Assembly: GCF_007992435.1 (NCBI RefSeq)
Contig: NZ_BKAG01000002.1
Span: 248,001 to 312,000 of the forward strand
Direction: 5' to 3'
Length of the DNA: 64,000 bases
DNA from: Prosthecobacter gellanilyticus
GTDB taxonomy: Bacteria; Verrucomicrobiota; Verrucomicrobiia; Verrucomicrobiales; Verrucomicrobiaceae
The notes beneath the pieces were generated by a model, which did no database searches, had not been told where the DNA came from, and saw only the letters and a program-made list of their open reading frames with translations. Shown piece by piece: positions 53,073-61,973 of this stretch; position 1 is the first letter of the stretch, and each line of letters starts with the position of its first letter. A program made the translations under genes and the position numbers.

Positions 53073-54070
53073 GACATGCACGCGCCAGACTACGCCGGCA
53101 GGGCAGGGGCTTCACCGCAGTGGAGCTTGTGTCTGTGCTGGCCATGTCCGCGCTGATCCTGGGTTCCCTCATCGTTGGCTATGGCACCATCGTGCGCACA
53201 CGGCCTGGCGTGTCCAGCCTGGTCACCGTTCCACTGGGGGCCACACGTGCCGCGGCCTTTGCCTATCCGGACCAGGATGGAACGACGCGCAACGTCGTCA
53301 CGGCACCTCATTTCGGCATGGTGGCACAGGCAGAAGAGCTGCGTGAGCAGTTCAATGCGGACGTGATCAGTGCCACGGCTGTCTTCTGTCTGCCGCGTGA
53401 CGGTGTCAGCACCTACAAGCCCTCGTCCATCCCGTACGACCCGCTGCTGCATGGAGAGCTGGACACCCCGCAGAAGTTTCGCGCCCATCTCGTGGCGATC
53501 GGTGTGATTCCGATGCCTTTCCGGGACTACCGCAATCCCCTGAACAGCAACGCCACGACGCCCTCCGAGAATGTGTCCATCTTCATCCTGGGTTACAGCA
53601 AGGTGGAGTTAAGGCTGAAGGTGCTGGCCCTCTATGAGATTGATGTCGTCCGCTTCACGGGCACCACCGACCCGCTGGGGTTTTATGCCAGTGTGAAAAG
53701 GTACAGTGATGATTCACGCGACGGCACCTATCCGCTCGCCTTCTCCGGCGGTTATGAGGTGTTTTACCCGCCCTCCATTCCCGCACCGGTGGCTGCACGT
53801 CCGCAGGATTGGGGCTCAGATGGCTTCACACCGCTTTTCATCACTTTTGAGCGCTCCACGCGCCTGGCCATTGCTGAAGGCACCACGACGGACCGGTTCA
53901 AGGTCGCTGCGGAGCGTCCCTTCTATTTCATCTGGTGGCCGGATCCTGCCGCGCGCCACCTCGGGCCTGTCACGAACACCCTGAACCCTGCGGACCCGCG
54001 CCAGGCCTACAACCAGATGGGCGGGCGCACCTCCTTCATGTTCACCGTGCCCATGTTTCCGGCGCTCTAA
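53069..54070 (+). CDS. Pseudopilin (GspJ/PilW-like)
   Basis: 333 residues. A short leader ends at Gly14 (RRQGRG), then FTAVELVSVLAMSALILGSL with Glu at +5, the mark of a prepilin-peptidase substrate. The size and the beta-rich remainder suit a minor pseudopilin. The ATG overlaps the preceding stop as ATGA, indicating translational coupling. It is followed by the GspK-like gene after 32 bases. Confidence 0.75.
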   Translation: MRHARARLRRQGRGFTAVELVSVLAMSALILGSLIVGYGTIVRTRPGVSSLVTVPLGATRAAAFAYPDQDGTTRNVVTAPHFGMVAQAEELREQFNADVISATAVFCLPRDGVSTYKPSSIPYDPLLHGELDTPQKFRAHLVAIGVIPMPFRDYRNPLNSNATTPSENVSIFILGYSKVELRLKVLALYEIDVVRFTGTTDPLGFYASVKRYSDDSRDGTYPLAFSGGYEVFYPPSIPAPVAARPQDWGSDGFTPLFITFERSTRLAIAEGTTTDRFKVAAERPFYFIWWPDPAARHLGPVTNTLNPADPRQAYNQMGGRTSFMFTVPMFPAL

Positions 54071-54102
54071 CAAATAGTCCAACCAAGAGCTGATAGCCCT
54101 TC

Positions 54103-55707
54103 ATGCACATCCCGCCTTCCAAATCCCGCAAGAGCCAGCTAGGCGCCCTCATGGTGGCCGCGCTGCTGCTCATGCTGGTGACGGGCATGTTCATGACCTC
54201 ATGGGTTTCCTTGATCGGTGCCCGTGGCGTGCAGATCAGCTACATGGAGATCGCGGTGCAGCGCCGTCTCTCCCTGGAGAACTCGCGTCAGTTCGCCTGG
54301 CAGACCGCCATGGAAAAGGCCTTTGATCCAGGAAGCACGCTCTCCGCTGATACAAATGGTTTGTTAGGCGGTGCCTACGGTGGTGTGGGCAGTGATGATG
54401 GCTGGACGGCGCTGAACGTCTACGCCTCCACCCGGACGGCGGAGACCATGACCACGGTCTTCCCTTACAACTACGCGGGAATGAGGCCCATGACCTCCTA
54501 CCTTAGCACGGAGAAGCTGGTGCGCCCAGCCACGCTGAGTGATGTGGATGACTTCAACAGTTATCTCTTCCTCAAGACCTATCCGCCCGTGCTCGCCGGC
54601 GATCTCTTCATCGCCTACCGCAAGCCAGCCCTCGCCGGGACTCAGATCGACATCAACACGACCACCGCGGATCATCATGCCTTCTGGGACGTGGAGGGCC
54701 GCACTGTCATCCGGGATCCGGAGTCGCACTTCTCACTCACCACCCCGAGCCCGATGCAACTGCCCTTCACCACGCGCAGCCTCTACATCCAGTCTCACGA
54801 TGGCTACAATTCCCGGGCCATCTGCGGCTCCGCCTCCGGCCCAGGAAACTCCGTCGTCAAGCTGCTGCCTTCAAACCTTCCCGCTGTCCCGAGCACCACA
54901 GGACCGGTGTCCAGCACTCCTGCGGTGGATCGCTACATGGGCTATCTCAATGTGGTCAACAATCCCGACAATCCAGACAACTCACTGTGGCACTTCATGG
55001 ACCGCGAGCGCACGGCCGGACGTTCGGACTACCGCACCGTGGACGTCTATGTGACAGGAGCCAGTCCCACGGGTGACTACTGGATGGAGGAGCAGCGGGA
55101 CCCCACCTACAAGCCGCCCATGTGGCCGAGCGGTTATCCTGCCTCAGGTTTGCGCGTCCTCTTCATCAAGCTGGACTCCACCTTTCTGCCGAACATGCGC
55201 ATCCATGGCGTGGTGCATCAGGTTGTCTTCAAAGGGCAGTCCTCCGCGGCCGACTTCGACGCGGCAGGTGCCCTGGCTCCCCGCATCTTCACCTTCCTGC
55301 CCATGGGAGACGGCGGACCTTCCGTGCGTGACATCCGTTTTGAAGGAGACAACAACCGCCGCATCGTCATCGGTGCGAAGCACTGGAATGCCGCGCCGCT
55401 GGACATCTCCTGGGTCGGCACTCCCGTCACCGGCGACTTCCGCTGGCGCACGGTTTTCATCAACGAATATCAGACCGTGGTCCTGAACATGCCATCCAGC
55501 ATCACCCAGAACGTTCGCTGGCTGGGCGGAGTCATGACGAACTGGACCTTCAAGCGCCGTGCTGCCGGCGGCAGCAACCGCGGACGTCTCACCTTTGCCG
55601 CCGACGGCAGTCTCAGCACGCTGCCTGCCGCCGGGCCCCCGTTTGCCTCCGTCATCCCGCGTGATGCATGGCTCGAGTCCTATTTCTTCCCCGTACCGCC
55701 GCCATGA
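54103..55707 (+). CDS. GspK-like / large pilin-associated protein
   Basis: 534 residues. The N-terminus has one hydrophobic helix (about 15-38: QLGALMVAALLLMLVTGMFMTSWVSLIGARG) without a clear Gly-Phe-Glu prepilin signature. The position after the pseudopilin and the helix with a long C-terminal globular part suggest a GspK/PilX-type minor pilin or tip protein. The rest is beta-rich with an aromatic C-terminus and no named domain I recognise. Its stop overlaps the start of the next gene (ATGA). Confidence 0.5.
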   Translation: MHIPPSKSRKSQLGALMVAALLLMLVTGMFMTSWVSLIGARGVQISYMEIAVQRRLSLENSRQFAWQTAMEKAFDPGSTLSADTNGLLGGAYGGVGSDDGWTALNVYASTRTAETMTTVFPYNYAGMRPMTSYLSTEKLVRPATLSDVDDFNSYLFLKTYPPVLAGDLFIAYRKPALAGTQIDINTTTADHHAFWDVEGRTVIRDPESHFSLTTPSPMQLPFTTRSLYIQSHDGYNSRAICGSASGPGNSVVKLLPSNLPAVPSTTGPVSSTPAVDRYMGYLNVVNNPDNPDNSLWHFMDRERTAGRSDYRTVDVYVTGASPTGDYWMEEQRDPTYKPPMWPSGYPASGLRVLFIKLDSTFLPNMRIHGVVHQVVFKGQSSAADFDAAGALAPRIFTFLPMGDGGPSVRDIRFEGDNNRRIVIGAKHWNAAPLDISWVGTPVTGDFRWRTVFINEYQTVVLNMPSSITQNVRWLGGVMTNWTFKRRAAGGSNRGRLTFAADGSLSTLPAAGPPFASVIPRDAWLESYFFPVPPP

Positions 55708-56255
55708 AGCCAAACCGTTTACAGTCGTTTACGGTCGTTGACCGTTGTTTACAATGGTTTGAAAACCGGATGGGAAAACCATCGTCAACATCGCGTAGCG
55801 GCCTCAACAACCGTCAACAACGATCAACTTCTGGTTATACCCTCATGGAGGTTCTCGCCTCCTCCGCGGTGGTCGCCGTTGGCATGACGGCCATGGCCTC
55901 GCTCAGCGGCACGCTCATGATCCAGGAGGAGCTGGGCTGGCGCGTCGCCGTGGTGCGCAACTACCAGGAGAACATGGCCCGTGTCTGGCAGCTCGGCATC
56001 GACCAGCGGCAGGTGATGAGCCTCATGCCCTCGCAGACGGACAACATCACGCTCAATCAAATCATCAACGGCACGCCCTTCATCGTCCAGACAGGCACCA
56101 CCACCCCCGCCGGCCTCGGCACCATGCAGGTCGCCACGGTGACAGCCTCCGTGAACATCTCCCAGAACATCAAGGTCGAGACGCAGGGCGCGCCGCTCAC
56201 CCTCAGCGTGTACCGCCCCAGCCTGCCCAACTCTCTCCGTCCCGTCGTCCCCTGA
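55704..56255 (+). CDS. Prepilin (PilV/GspI-like) with repeat-derived long leader
   Basis: 183 residues from the ATG at 55704, which overlaps the upstream stop as ATGA. The prepilin site is Gly44, then YTLMEVLASSAVVAVGMTAM with Glu at +5. The 44-residue leader is far longer than usual and is encoded by a decamer array in inverted arrangement. A second Met at residue 23 (ATG at 55770) would give a 22-residue leader and is a plausible alternative start. The pilin body is a normal minor-pilin pattern. Confidence 0.7.
   Translation: MKPNRLQSFTVVDRCLQWFENRMGKPSSTSRSGLNNRQQRSTSGYTLMEVLASSAVVAVGMTAMASLSGTLMIQEELGWRVAVVRNYQENMARVWQLGIDQRQVMSLMPSQTDNITLNQIINGTPFIVQTGTTTPAGLGTMQVATVTASVNISQNIKVETQGAPLTLSVYRPSLPNSLRPVVP
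55716..55833. repeat. Decamer array in inverted arrangement inside the prepilin leader
   Basis: Units at a 10-base step on one side: GTTTACAGTC, GTTTACGGTC, GTTGACCGTT, GTTTACAATG, then GTTTGAAAAC (55717-55766). On the other side, in reverse orientation: GTCAACATCG (55783-55792), TCAACAACCG (55804-55813), TCAACAACGA (55814-55823) and TCAACTTCTG. The two arms can pair (GTTGAC with GTCAAC, AATGGTTT with AAACCATC). Confidence 0.65.
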
Positions 56256-56276
56256 ACCCCGGCCTCCTGACTCTGT

Positions 56277-57506
56277 ATGATCAAAAAAGTCACCATCACC
56301 AACGTCAATACGGGGAACAAGGTCACCACCCTGGTGGCCACGGACACGCATGAGAAGGCGATCGTCGGATGTGGCATCTCGCCTAACGAAACAGCTGTCA
56401 TCGAGGACGTCACGGGCGCCGATGAAAAGCTTCAGCTTCTCACCTCCCCCAAGCCGGGAACGGAGGACGCTGGCGCCTTCTTCTCAGGCGTCGCACGCTG
56501 TCTTGAGCGAAACATCAGCATGGTGAAGAGCCTCAAGCTGCAGGTGAACCGTGTGCGTTCCCCCCGTTACAAGGGCATGATCGCGGACGTCATCGCCTCC
56601 ATCACCCAGGGGGAGAAGTTCAGTGACGCCATGGCCAAGTTCCCGGATCTTTTTTCGGAGGACATTCTGTCGCTGCTCTATGCGGGTGAGGAGGCCGGTC
56701 AGCTCGCCCGAGTGTGCAAACGTGTGGGCCTTTCCCAGAAGAAGTCCTCGAAGACTCTCAAGAAGCTCAAAGGTGCCATGATCTATCCTGGAGTCGTCAT
56801 GGTGCTCGGCATCGCCGTGGTGATCGTCATGAGCTTCACGCTCGTGCCCGCGCTGGCCAAGCTCTTCAACAGCTTCGGCACCGAGCTGCCCTTTGCCACC
56901 AAGGCTCTCATCGCCCTGTCAGACCTTTTCCTGCACCGCCCTTACATGGTCGCCGTGCCGGTGGTCGGGCTCTACATGCTCTTCACGAACTTTAACAAGA
57001 TCATGGCGCAGCGCTGGATGCAGGATCTCACTTTGAAGATCCCTGTGGTCGGTGCGCTCGTGCGCAAGGCTGCTTCCTCCACGAGCTTCCGCACGCTCTC
57101 CATGCTAACGGAGTCCAACATCCGTCTCACCAGCGCGCTGGAGATCACTTCCGCGGCCACCTGGCACTATCACTACAAGGAGTTCTTCAACCGGCTCCGT
57201 GACCACATCACGGTGGGTCGTAACCTGCATGAAGGCTTCCTGCTTGAGTCTCACTGGCTTGGGAGTGACGGACGCAATCTTTGCGGTCTCATCGAGCTGG
57301 CGAGCGAGACGGGTTCAGGCACGGAGATGCTCTCCGAGATCGCTGACGACTACGAGGAGGAGCTGGACAACATGGCCGCCTCGCTCGACAAGCTCATCGA
57401 GCCTCTCACCATGCTCATTCTGGGAGTCATCGTCGGCTTCCTCATCTACGCCATCTACGGCCCTATGTTCAGCCTCGGTGACGTGATCTTGAAGAAGAAA
57501 GGCTAA
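56277..57506 (+). CDS. Inner-membrane platform protein PilC/GspF
   Basis: 409 residues. It has two T2SSF domains, each with a conserved hydrophobic helix pair: the first around LYAGEEAGQLARVCKRVGLSQKKSSKTLKKLKGAMIYPGVVMVLGIAVVIVMSF, the second with ELASETGSGTEMLSEIADDYEEELDNMAASLDKLIEPLTMLILGVIVGFLIYAIYGPMFSL. PilC/GspF is the membrane base that couples the ATPase to pilin assembly. It is the last gene of the locus, followed by a strong GC hairpin. Confidence 0.93.
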   Translation: MIKKVTITNVNTGNKVTTLVATDTHEKAIVGCGISPNETAVIEDVTGADEKLQLLTSPKPGTEDAGAFFSGVARCLERNISMVKSLKLQVNRVRSPRYKGMIADVIASITQGEKFSDAMAKFPDLFSEDILSLLYAGEEAGQLARVCKRVGLSQKKSSKTLKKLKGAMIYPGVVMVLGIAVVIVMSFTLVPALAKLFNSFGTELPFATKALIALSDLFLHRPYMVAVPVVGLYMLFTNFNKIMAQRWMQDLTLKIPVVGALVRKAASSTSFRTLSMLTESNIRLTSALEITSAATWHYHYKEFFNRLRDHITVGRNLHEGFLLESHWLGSDGRNLCGLIELASETGSGTEMLSEIADDYEEELDNMAASLDKLIEPLTMLILGVIVGFLIYAIYGPMFSLGDVILKKKG

Positions 57507-57530
57507 CCAACGATCATCCAACACGAATCC

Positions 57531-57559
57531 GCCCGCGCCTCCTTCACGGAAGCGCGGGC
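57531..57559 (+). terminator. GC-rich hairpin ending the pilus cluster
   Basis: GCCCGCGC (57531-57538) and GCGCGGGC (57552-57559) form an 8-bp perfect stem, 25 bases after the pilC stop. The tail (GGTTTGCG) is weakly T-rich. Confidence 0.55.
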
Positions 57560-57607
57560 GGTTTGCGTTGCAGATGTCTCTGCGAGCGAGGATCCCAGGC
57601 CGCTCTC

Positions 57608-57847
57608 TTATCGGCCTCTTCTCGAGGCCGTGCGTGGATTGCTGATGTTCCACTGCGTGACCTGGCCGGTGCGGCGGGCATCGGTTTCTGGAACACCGCT
57701 CCAGGCATGGCTGTCCACGGTATAGCGCCACTTCGTTCCGCTGGAGGAGGTGGCGGGGTAGCTGCCATAGGAGCCTGTACCTGCCAGGGCAGATCCTGTG
57801 ACGGAGAGAGTCAGCAGGCCTGCCATCGTGATGAGTGTATGCTTCAT
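57608..57847 (-). CDS. Small secreted protein, hypothetical
   Basis: 79 residues from the ATG at 57845-57847. A signal peptide (MKHTLITMAGLLTLSVTGSALA) is followed by a short Gly/Ser/Tyr-rich part (GTGSYGSYPATSSSGTKWRYTVDSHAWSG) that looks like a small surface or matrix peptide. No family is recognised. It is convergent with the pilus cluster. Confidence 0.45.
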   Translation of the reverse strand: MKHTLITMAGLLTLSVTGSALAGTGSYGSYPATSSSGTKWRYTVDSHAWSGVPETDARRTGQVTQWNISNPRTASRRGR

Positions 57848-58032
57848 GATTAGCTGTAGTGTTTGTTGAGTCGGGATCAGGACGGACGAGTCCTGGTCTG
57901 CGGCTGAGGTTCGTATGAACCGCCGCATCTGGTTGTAAGACTTTCCTAAATTTATCCCGGGCACCTCCTGACCCGGGAGTCAGGGCACTCCCAGTGTCCG
58001 ATTGCTTTGCTGAACCATCTTCCCAACCTCAA

Positions 58033-58929
58033 TCACCTCAGTTCCTTCGCCACCTTCCTCGCCTGGCTCTCCCACGTCTCAGTCCCAGCCGCCCCAAACG
58101 CCGTGACCATCTTCCAGGCTCCTGTGAATCCCGCTGGCACCGTTTCCTTGCTAAAGCACATGAGATAAAACTTCCGGTAAGCTCCTGGCACATTCCACAG
58201 CATCGTCACATGCTTGCCCAGCTCTGGTGCCTCCAGCAAACGTGACACGGCAAACTGCCCGCTCTCGGGCTCATGCACCGCCATCCAGTCCACGCGCTGG
58301 GTGATGTAAAACTTCCTCACGGTGTCCGTAGCATCCGTCAGCGGTCCGGCGATGATCTTGTCTGGCTGCGCATCAATTCCCGCCGCGTAGGCGGACACGC
58401 TGGGCTTCCACGCGTGCATGAAATGATACAGCATTTTCAGCGGCACCGCTTCCGCCGCATATACCGTGGACGTCTCATAGAGGCGGTCATCCTTGATCTC
58501 GATCACACACTCCAGGTCAAAGAGCTTGCGCACACGTGACTTCCGCTCCAGCCGGAACGTCTTCCCCTTCATCTCTGCCATCGGCGTCTCCACGCGTTCT
58601 CCATCCAGATAGAAGGCCAGCGACAGCAGCTCCTCTGGTTAATTCTCCAGATGCCCCGTGCCGATGAACCCGATATCCGGAAACGAAAACACTGTCCCAT
58701 AAGCACTGCTCTCCGTCGTCATCGCCTTCCCGCGAAAATCAAGCCTCCCCGGTGTCCACTGCGAGGCCTGCCTCAGCAGCATCCCCACCTCCCCGCAGTT
58801 CACCGTGATCCTCGGCAGCTCCGGCCCCATGTTCGGCTTGAAGCCAGGCGGTGCCGCTGCCAACCGTAACGAAAAGGCTAACAAAAAGAATGACAAAGTG
58901 GGCAAAAAGGCCCGGGTCGGGAAGATCAT
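58033..58929 (-). pseudogene. Hypothetical exported protein split by one in-frame stop
   Basis: A signal peptide (AFLPTLSFFLLAFSLRLAAA, starting with the ATG at 58927-58929) leads into a protein that stops at TAA 58639-58641 (GFIGTGHLEN*). The same frame continues without interruption as PEELLSLAFYLDGERVETPM and runs to 58033. The sequence on both sides of the stop reads as one protein of about 297 residues. One base change (for example CAA, AAA or GAA to TAA) explains it; a sequencing error or read-through is also possible. Family unknown. Confidence 0.65.
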
Positions 58930-59055
58930 GCCTGATGACAAACGGCCGTCCTCACCGGGCTCTTTATGGAAAGCGGACGGCTCATGAGATTGATTTTGCG
59001 CTCGCCTCATCGGGAAGCTTCAAATAAGGACTGCACAGATCCTGTCTCCCTCCCC

Positions 59056-59796
59056 ATGCCTCGCCTCCGTGACTCTGACACCGCCGCTCATGTGGCGCCG
59101 TTGTTCGTGTTCATGGTCTTCCTCACGGTGCCGGGCTGGTTCCGGATCGACAATCCCGAGCTGCCTTGGTTTCAAAAGGCTCCGGAGCATTGGGTCTATC
59201 CTTTGCAGACTCTCCTCTGTGGTGTGCTGCTGCTCTGGTTTCGCCGGCACTATGTGCTCAAGCCCTGGCGTGGACTCGGTCTTGCCGTGCTCCTGGCGGT
59301 TGTCGGCATCGCTGCGTGGATCTTTCCCGCCTGGCTCTATGAAAGGCTTGTCGCGGGTGAAGGCGCTCCCGAATGGTGGTCATGGTTCGGGCTGGTGGAG
59401 CGGAAGGAAGGCTTCGATCCCACGGTCCTCTCGCCCTGGCCTGCATGGGAGAATGCGGCCATCGTCATGCGCTTCGTCCGCATGGTCATCGTGGTGCCCT
59501 TGGTGGAAGAGCTGTTCTGGCGCGGCTTCCTGATGCGCTACCTGAATGCCGGAGATGCCTCATGGCGCAGTGTTCCCTTTGGCACGCACTCCTGGCGCGC
59601 TTTTGGCATCGTCACCGTGCTGGTCATGGTGGCGCACAATCCGGAGGACTATCTCGTTGCCCTCATCTGGGGCTCGCTGGTCTACTGGCTGGCCGTGCGC
59701 ACCCGCAGCCTGGGCGCCTGTGTGATCATGCATGCCCTGGGAAACCTCCTGCTCGGCCTCTATGCGCTGCGCACACAGCAATGGGGTTTTTGGTGA
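59056..59796 (+). CDS. CPBP-family intramembrane protease
   Basis: 246 residues from the ATG at 59056; upstream in-frame Met codons are possible but lie in the overlap with the split gene. There are about six to seven hydrophobic segments. The Abi/CAAX-protease motifs are intact: Glu151-Glu152-x-x-x-Arg156 (VEELFWRGFL), His194 (VAHNPEDY) and His226 (MHALGN). This family cleaves within membranes; in bacteria some members process peptides or confer immunity. No bacteriocin or exosortase gene is adjacent. Confidence 0.85.
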   Translation: MPRLRDSDTAAHVAPLFVFMVFLTVPGWFRIDNPELPWFQKAPEHWVYPLQTLLCGVLLLWFRRHYVLKPWRGLGLAVLLAVVGIAAWIFPAWLYERLVAGEGAPEWWSWFGLVERKEGFDPTVLSPWPAWENAAIVMRFVRMVIVVPLVEELFWRGFLMRYLNAGDASWRSVPFGTHSWRAFGIVTVLVMVAHNPEDYLVALIWGSLVYWLAVRTRSLGACVIMHALGNLLLGLYALRTQQWGFW

Positions 59797-59880
59797 GAGG
59801 GCAGGGGACGGCCATCCCGCTTCATCCCTTCAAAAAGCTCTCGCATCGGCGGTCCCTTCGCCCACAATGAGAGCCAGACC

Positions 59881-61752
59881 ATGTCCGCCTCCACTGATGC
59901 CAGCTTTGCACCCGTCGCCCGGCAGGTGGCGCGTCGTGTGGCGCTGAGACGCGGCCTTGGCTGGCTGGGGGAGTCACTGTGGTGGACGGTCGGTGCGGTG
60001 GCCCTGTGCGCCTTGCTGGCTGTCCTCACGGGGCGGAGTCTCTTCGTCTTCGCCACCTGGACCCTGGTCATCGGCTGGATCGCCTTCGCCGCTTTCCGGG
60101 CCTTTGTGCGCACTCCGGGTCTCTACAGCGTGCTTTCGCTTTGGGATCAAAAAACGGGCCGCCGCGAGGCCTTCGCCTCCGCGTGGTGGTTTGAGCAGCA
60201 GAGCGAGCTCACGGAAGCTCAGCGCGCGCACATCGCCGCCCAGCGGGCTCTTTTGCCCGAGGCTCAGAAGAGCCTCGCCGCCGATCTCCCGCTCCAGCCT
60301 CACCGCTGGCTCTGGCTGCCGATCGCGCTGGCGGTCTCAGCGCTCTTCGTCAGCGCCATCGTGCATCCCGCGCCGCAGACTCTGACGCTGGATGAAAAGA
60401 TGGAGGAGAAGGCCAAGCAAGAAGCGCAGAAACTCGCGGACACGGACTGGCAGAAGAAAAAGCTCGAAGGACTCACCGCCGAAGAGCAGGCCGCCCTGGA
60501 GAAGCTGAAGGAAAGCCTGAAGCAGACTGCCGAGGACCTGGAGAAGGCCGGGGGCAAGGATGCGCGTGATGTCATGTCTGACCTTGAGAAGCGTGCCCGT
60601 GAAGCCGAGAAGCTCGCGGAACGTCTCGCCGCTGACAAGGACATGTGGGCCTCGGACAAGCTGATCCAGTCTCTTCGCGAGCATGCGGACACCGCCGACC
60701 TTGGCGATGCCGTGGCCGCGAAGAATGCCACGCAGGCTGCGAAGTCCGCCGAGGCTCTCTCCGAGCAGCTCAAGTCTCCGCAGCTAACCAATGATGCTCG
60801 CGAGCGTGTGAACGAGACTTTGAAGGACAGCGAGAAGAGCGCCGAGAAGGAGGACCGCACGCGCACCGTGGGCCAGCACGTGCTGGCCGCCGCTTCCGAG
60901 ATGCAGAAAACGAAGCCGGTCGAAGCCGGTGCTGAATTCCAGAAGCTCGCCGAAAAGATGCGTGACCAGGCACGGCGTGAGCAGGCGCAGAAAGAGCTGG
61001 AGAAGCTGGCCCAGCAACTGCGTGATGCTGGCAGCAACATCACCGGCCAGAACGAGGCCGGCTCCATGCAGCAGATGGCGGCCGCCGGCCAGCAGGGCCC
61101 GCAAGGGCAACAACAGCAGCAGCAAGGCCAGACCCCGCAGGTGGGGCAGTCCCAGGCTCAGCAGCAAGGCCAGCAGCAGCAGCAACTCCAGCCTCCCGGC
61201 ATGGGCCAGATGAGCCAGCAGCAGCAAAGCATGATGCAGCAGAACCCTGTGCCCGGCAACGGCAAAGGCCAGCAACAGCAGATGATGCTCTCCCAGCAGC
61301 CTCCCGGTCAGCAGGGCCAGCAGCCCAAAGAGGGCCAGCCCATGCTCTTTGCCCCCATCCCTGGCCAGAAGCCCGGTGATAAGCCGGAGTCCTTTATGCT
61401 CGGCCCGCCCGGCCAGAATCCAGGCGACGGCCCGCCGATGGCGATCACCATGCCCGGTGGCAAGGAAGCTGGCGTGGGCACGGCCGAGCTGAATGCCGAT
61501 GCCACGGCCCAACAAAAAGCAGGAAATCAATCCGTCGTCGCCGCGCAGCAGAACAACGATGGAGCCTCCAGCGTGCGCAGTGTCGAGGGCGGCGCGCGCA
61601 AAGAAGGCGCCTCCCGCAGTGCCTCAGAGATCGCCACTGAAGCCATTTCCGCCGAGGAGGAGGCGCTGGATGAAGCCGCTCTCCCGCCTTCACGCCGTGA
61701 GCAGGTCCGCCGCTATTTCACCGAGCTGCGGAAGCGCTTTGAGAAGCCTTGA
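59881..61752 (+). CDS. Membrane-anchored coiled-coil, Gln-rich protein (DUF4175-like)
   Basis: 623 residues. There are two N-terminal membrane segments (about 33-52 and 55-73) and a third near 142-162, then a long charged coiled coil (about 165-400, KAKQEAQKLADTDWQKKKLEGL...). A Gln/Gly/Pro-rich low-complexity stretch follows (about 400-520), then a shorter charged tail ending in RREQVRRYFTELRKRF. This layout resembles DUF4175 proteins of Alphaproteobacteria and related envelope proteins, but the match is by architecture only. The gene is followed by a 221-base leader for the RRM gene. Confidence 0.65.
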   Translation: MSASTDASFAPVARQVARRVALRRGLGWLGESLWWTVGAVALCALLAVLTGRSLFVFATWTLVIGWIAFAAFRAFVRTPGLYSVLSLWDQKTGRREAFASAWWFEQQSELTEAQRAHIAAQRALLPEAQKSLAADLPLQPHRWLWLPIALAVSALFVSAIVHPAPQTLTLDEKMEEKAKQEAQKLADTDWQKKKLEGLTAEEQAALEKLKESLKQTAEDLEKAGGKDARDVMSDLEKRAREAEKLAERLAADKDMWASDKLIQSLREHADTADLGDAVAAKNATQAAKSAEALSEQLKSPQLTNDARERVNETLKDSEKSAEKEDRTRTVGQHVLAAASEMQKTKPVEAGAEFQKLAEKMRDQARREQAQKELEKLAQQLRDAGSNITGQNEAGSMQQMAAAGQQGPQGQQQQQQGQTPQVGQSQAQQQGQQQQQLQPPGMGQMSQQQQSMMQQNPVPGNGKGQQQQMMLSQQPPGQQGQQPKEGQPMLFAPIPGQKPGDKPESFMLGPPGQNPGDGPPMAITMPGGKEAGVGTAELNADATAQQKAGNQSVVAAQQNNDGASSVRSVEGGARKEGASRSASEIATEAISAEEEALDEAALPPSRREQVRRYFTELRKRFEKP

Positions 61753-61920
61753 GATCGTTCTTACAAGCCTCCGAAACCGCCTGACGAAATGTAAATGAGG
61801 GTTTGCTAAGTACCTCAAACGAGACGACTGGCTGCGCCGAAGTCAACCTGGTTCAGGCAAGACCAAGCTGTTCATCAGGTGATTCTCCGGGATTTCGTGG
61901 TGTTCTTAAATCCGCATCGG

Positions 61921-61962
61921 AGCTTGGGATTCCCCACTGCCAGGTTGGCGTTAACCCAAGCT
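61921..61962 (+). promoter_or_regulatory. Hairpin before the RRM start codon
   Basis: AGCTTGGG (61921-61928) pairs with CCCAAGCT (61955-61962), with a small GCC-AGGTT-GGC hairpin inside. The stem ends 11 bases before the ATG at 61974, in place of a Shine-Dalgarno sequence; CTAGATACTAGATA separates the two. An autoregulatory or temperature-responsive leader is possible. Confidence 0.45.
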
Positions 61963-61973
61963 AGATACTAGAT

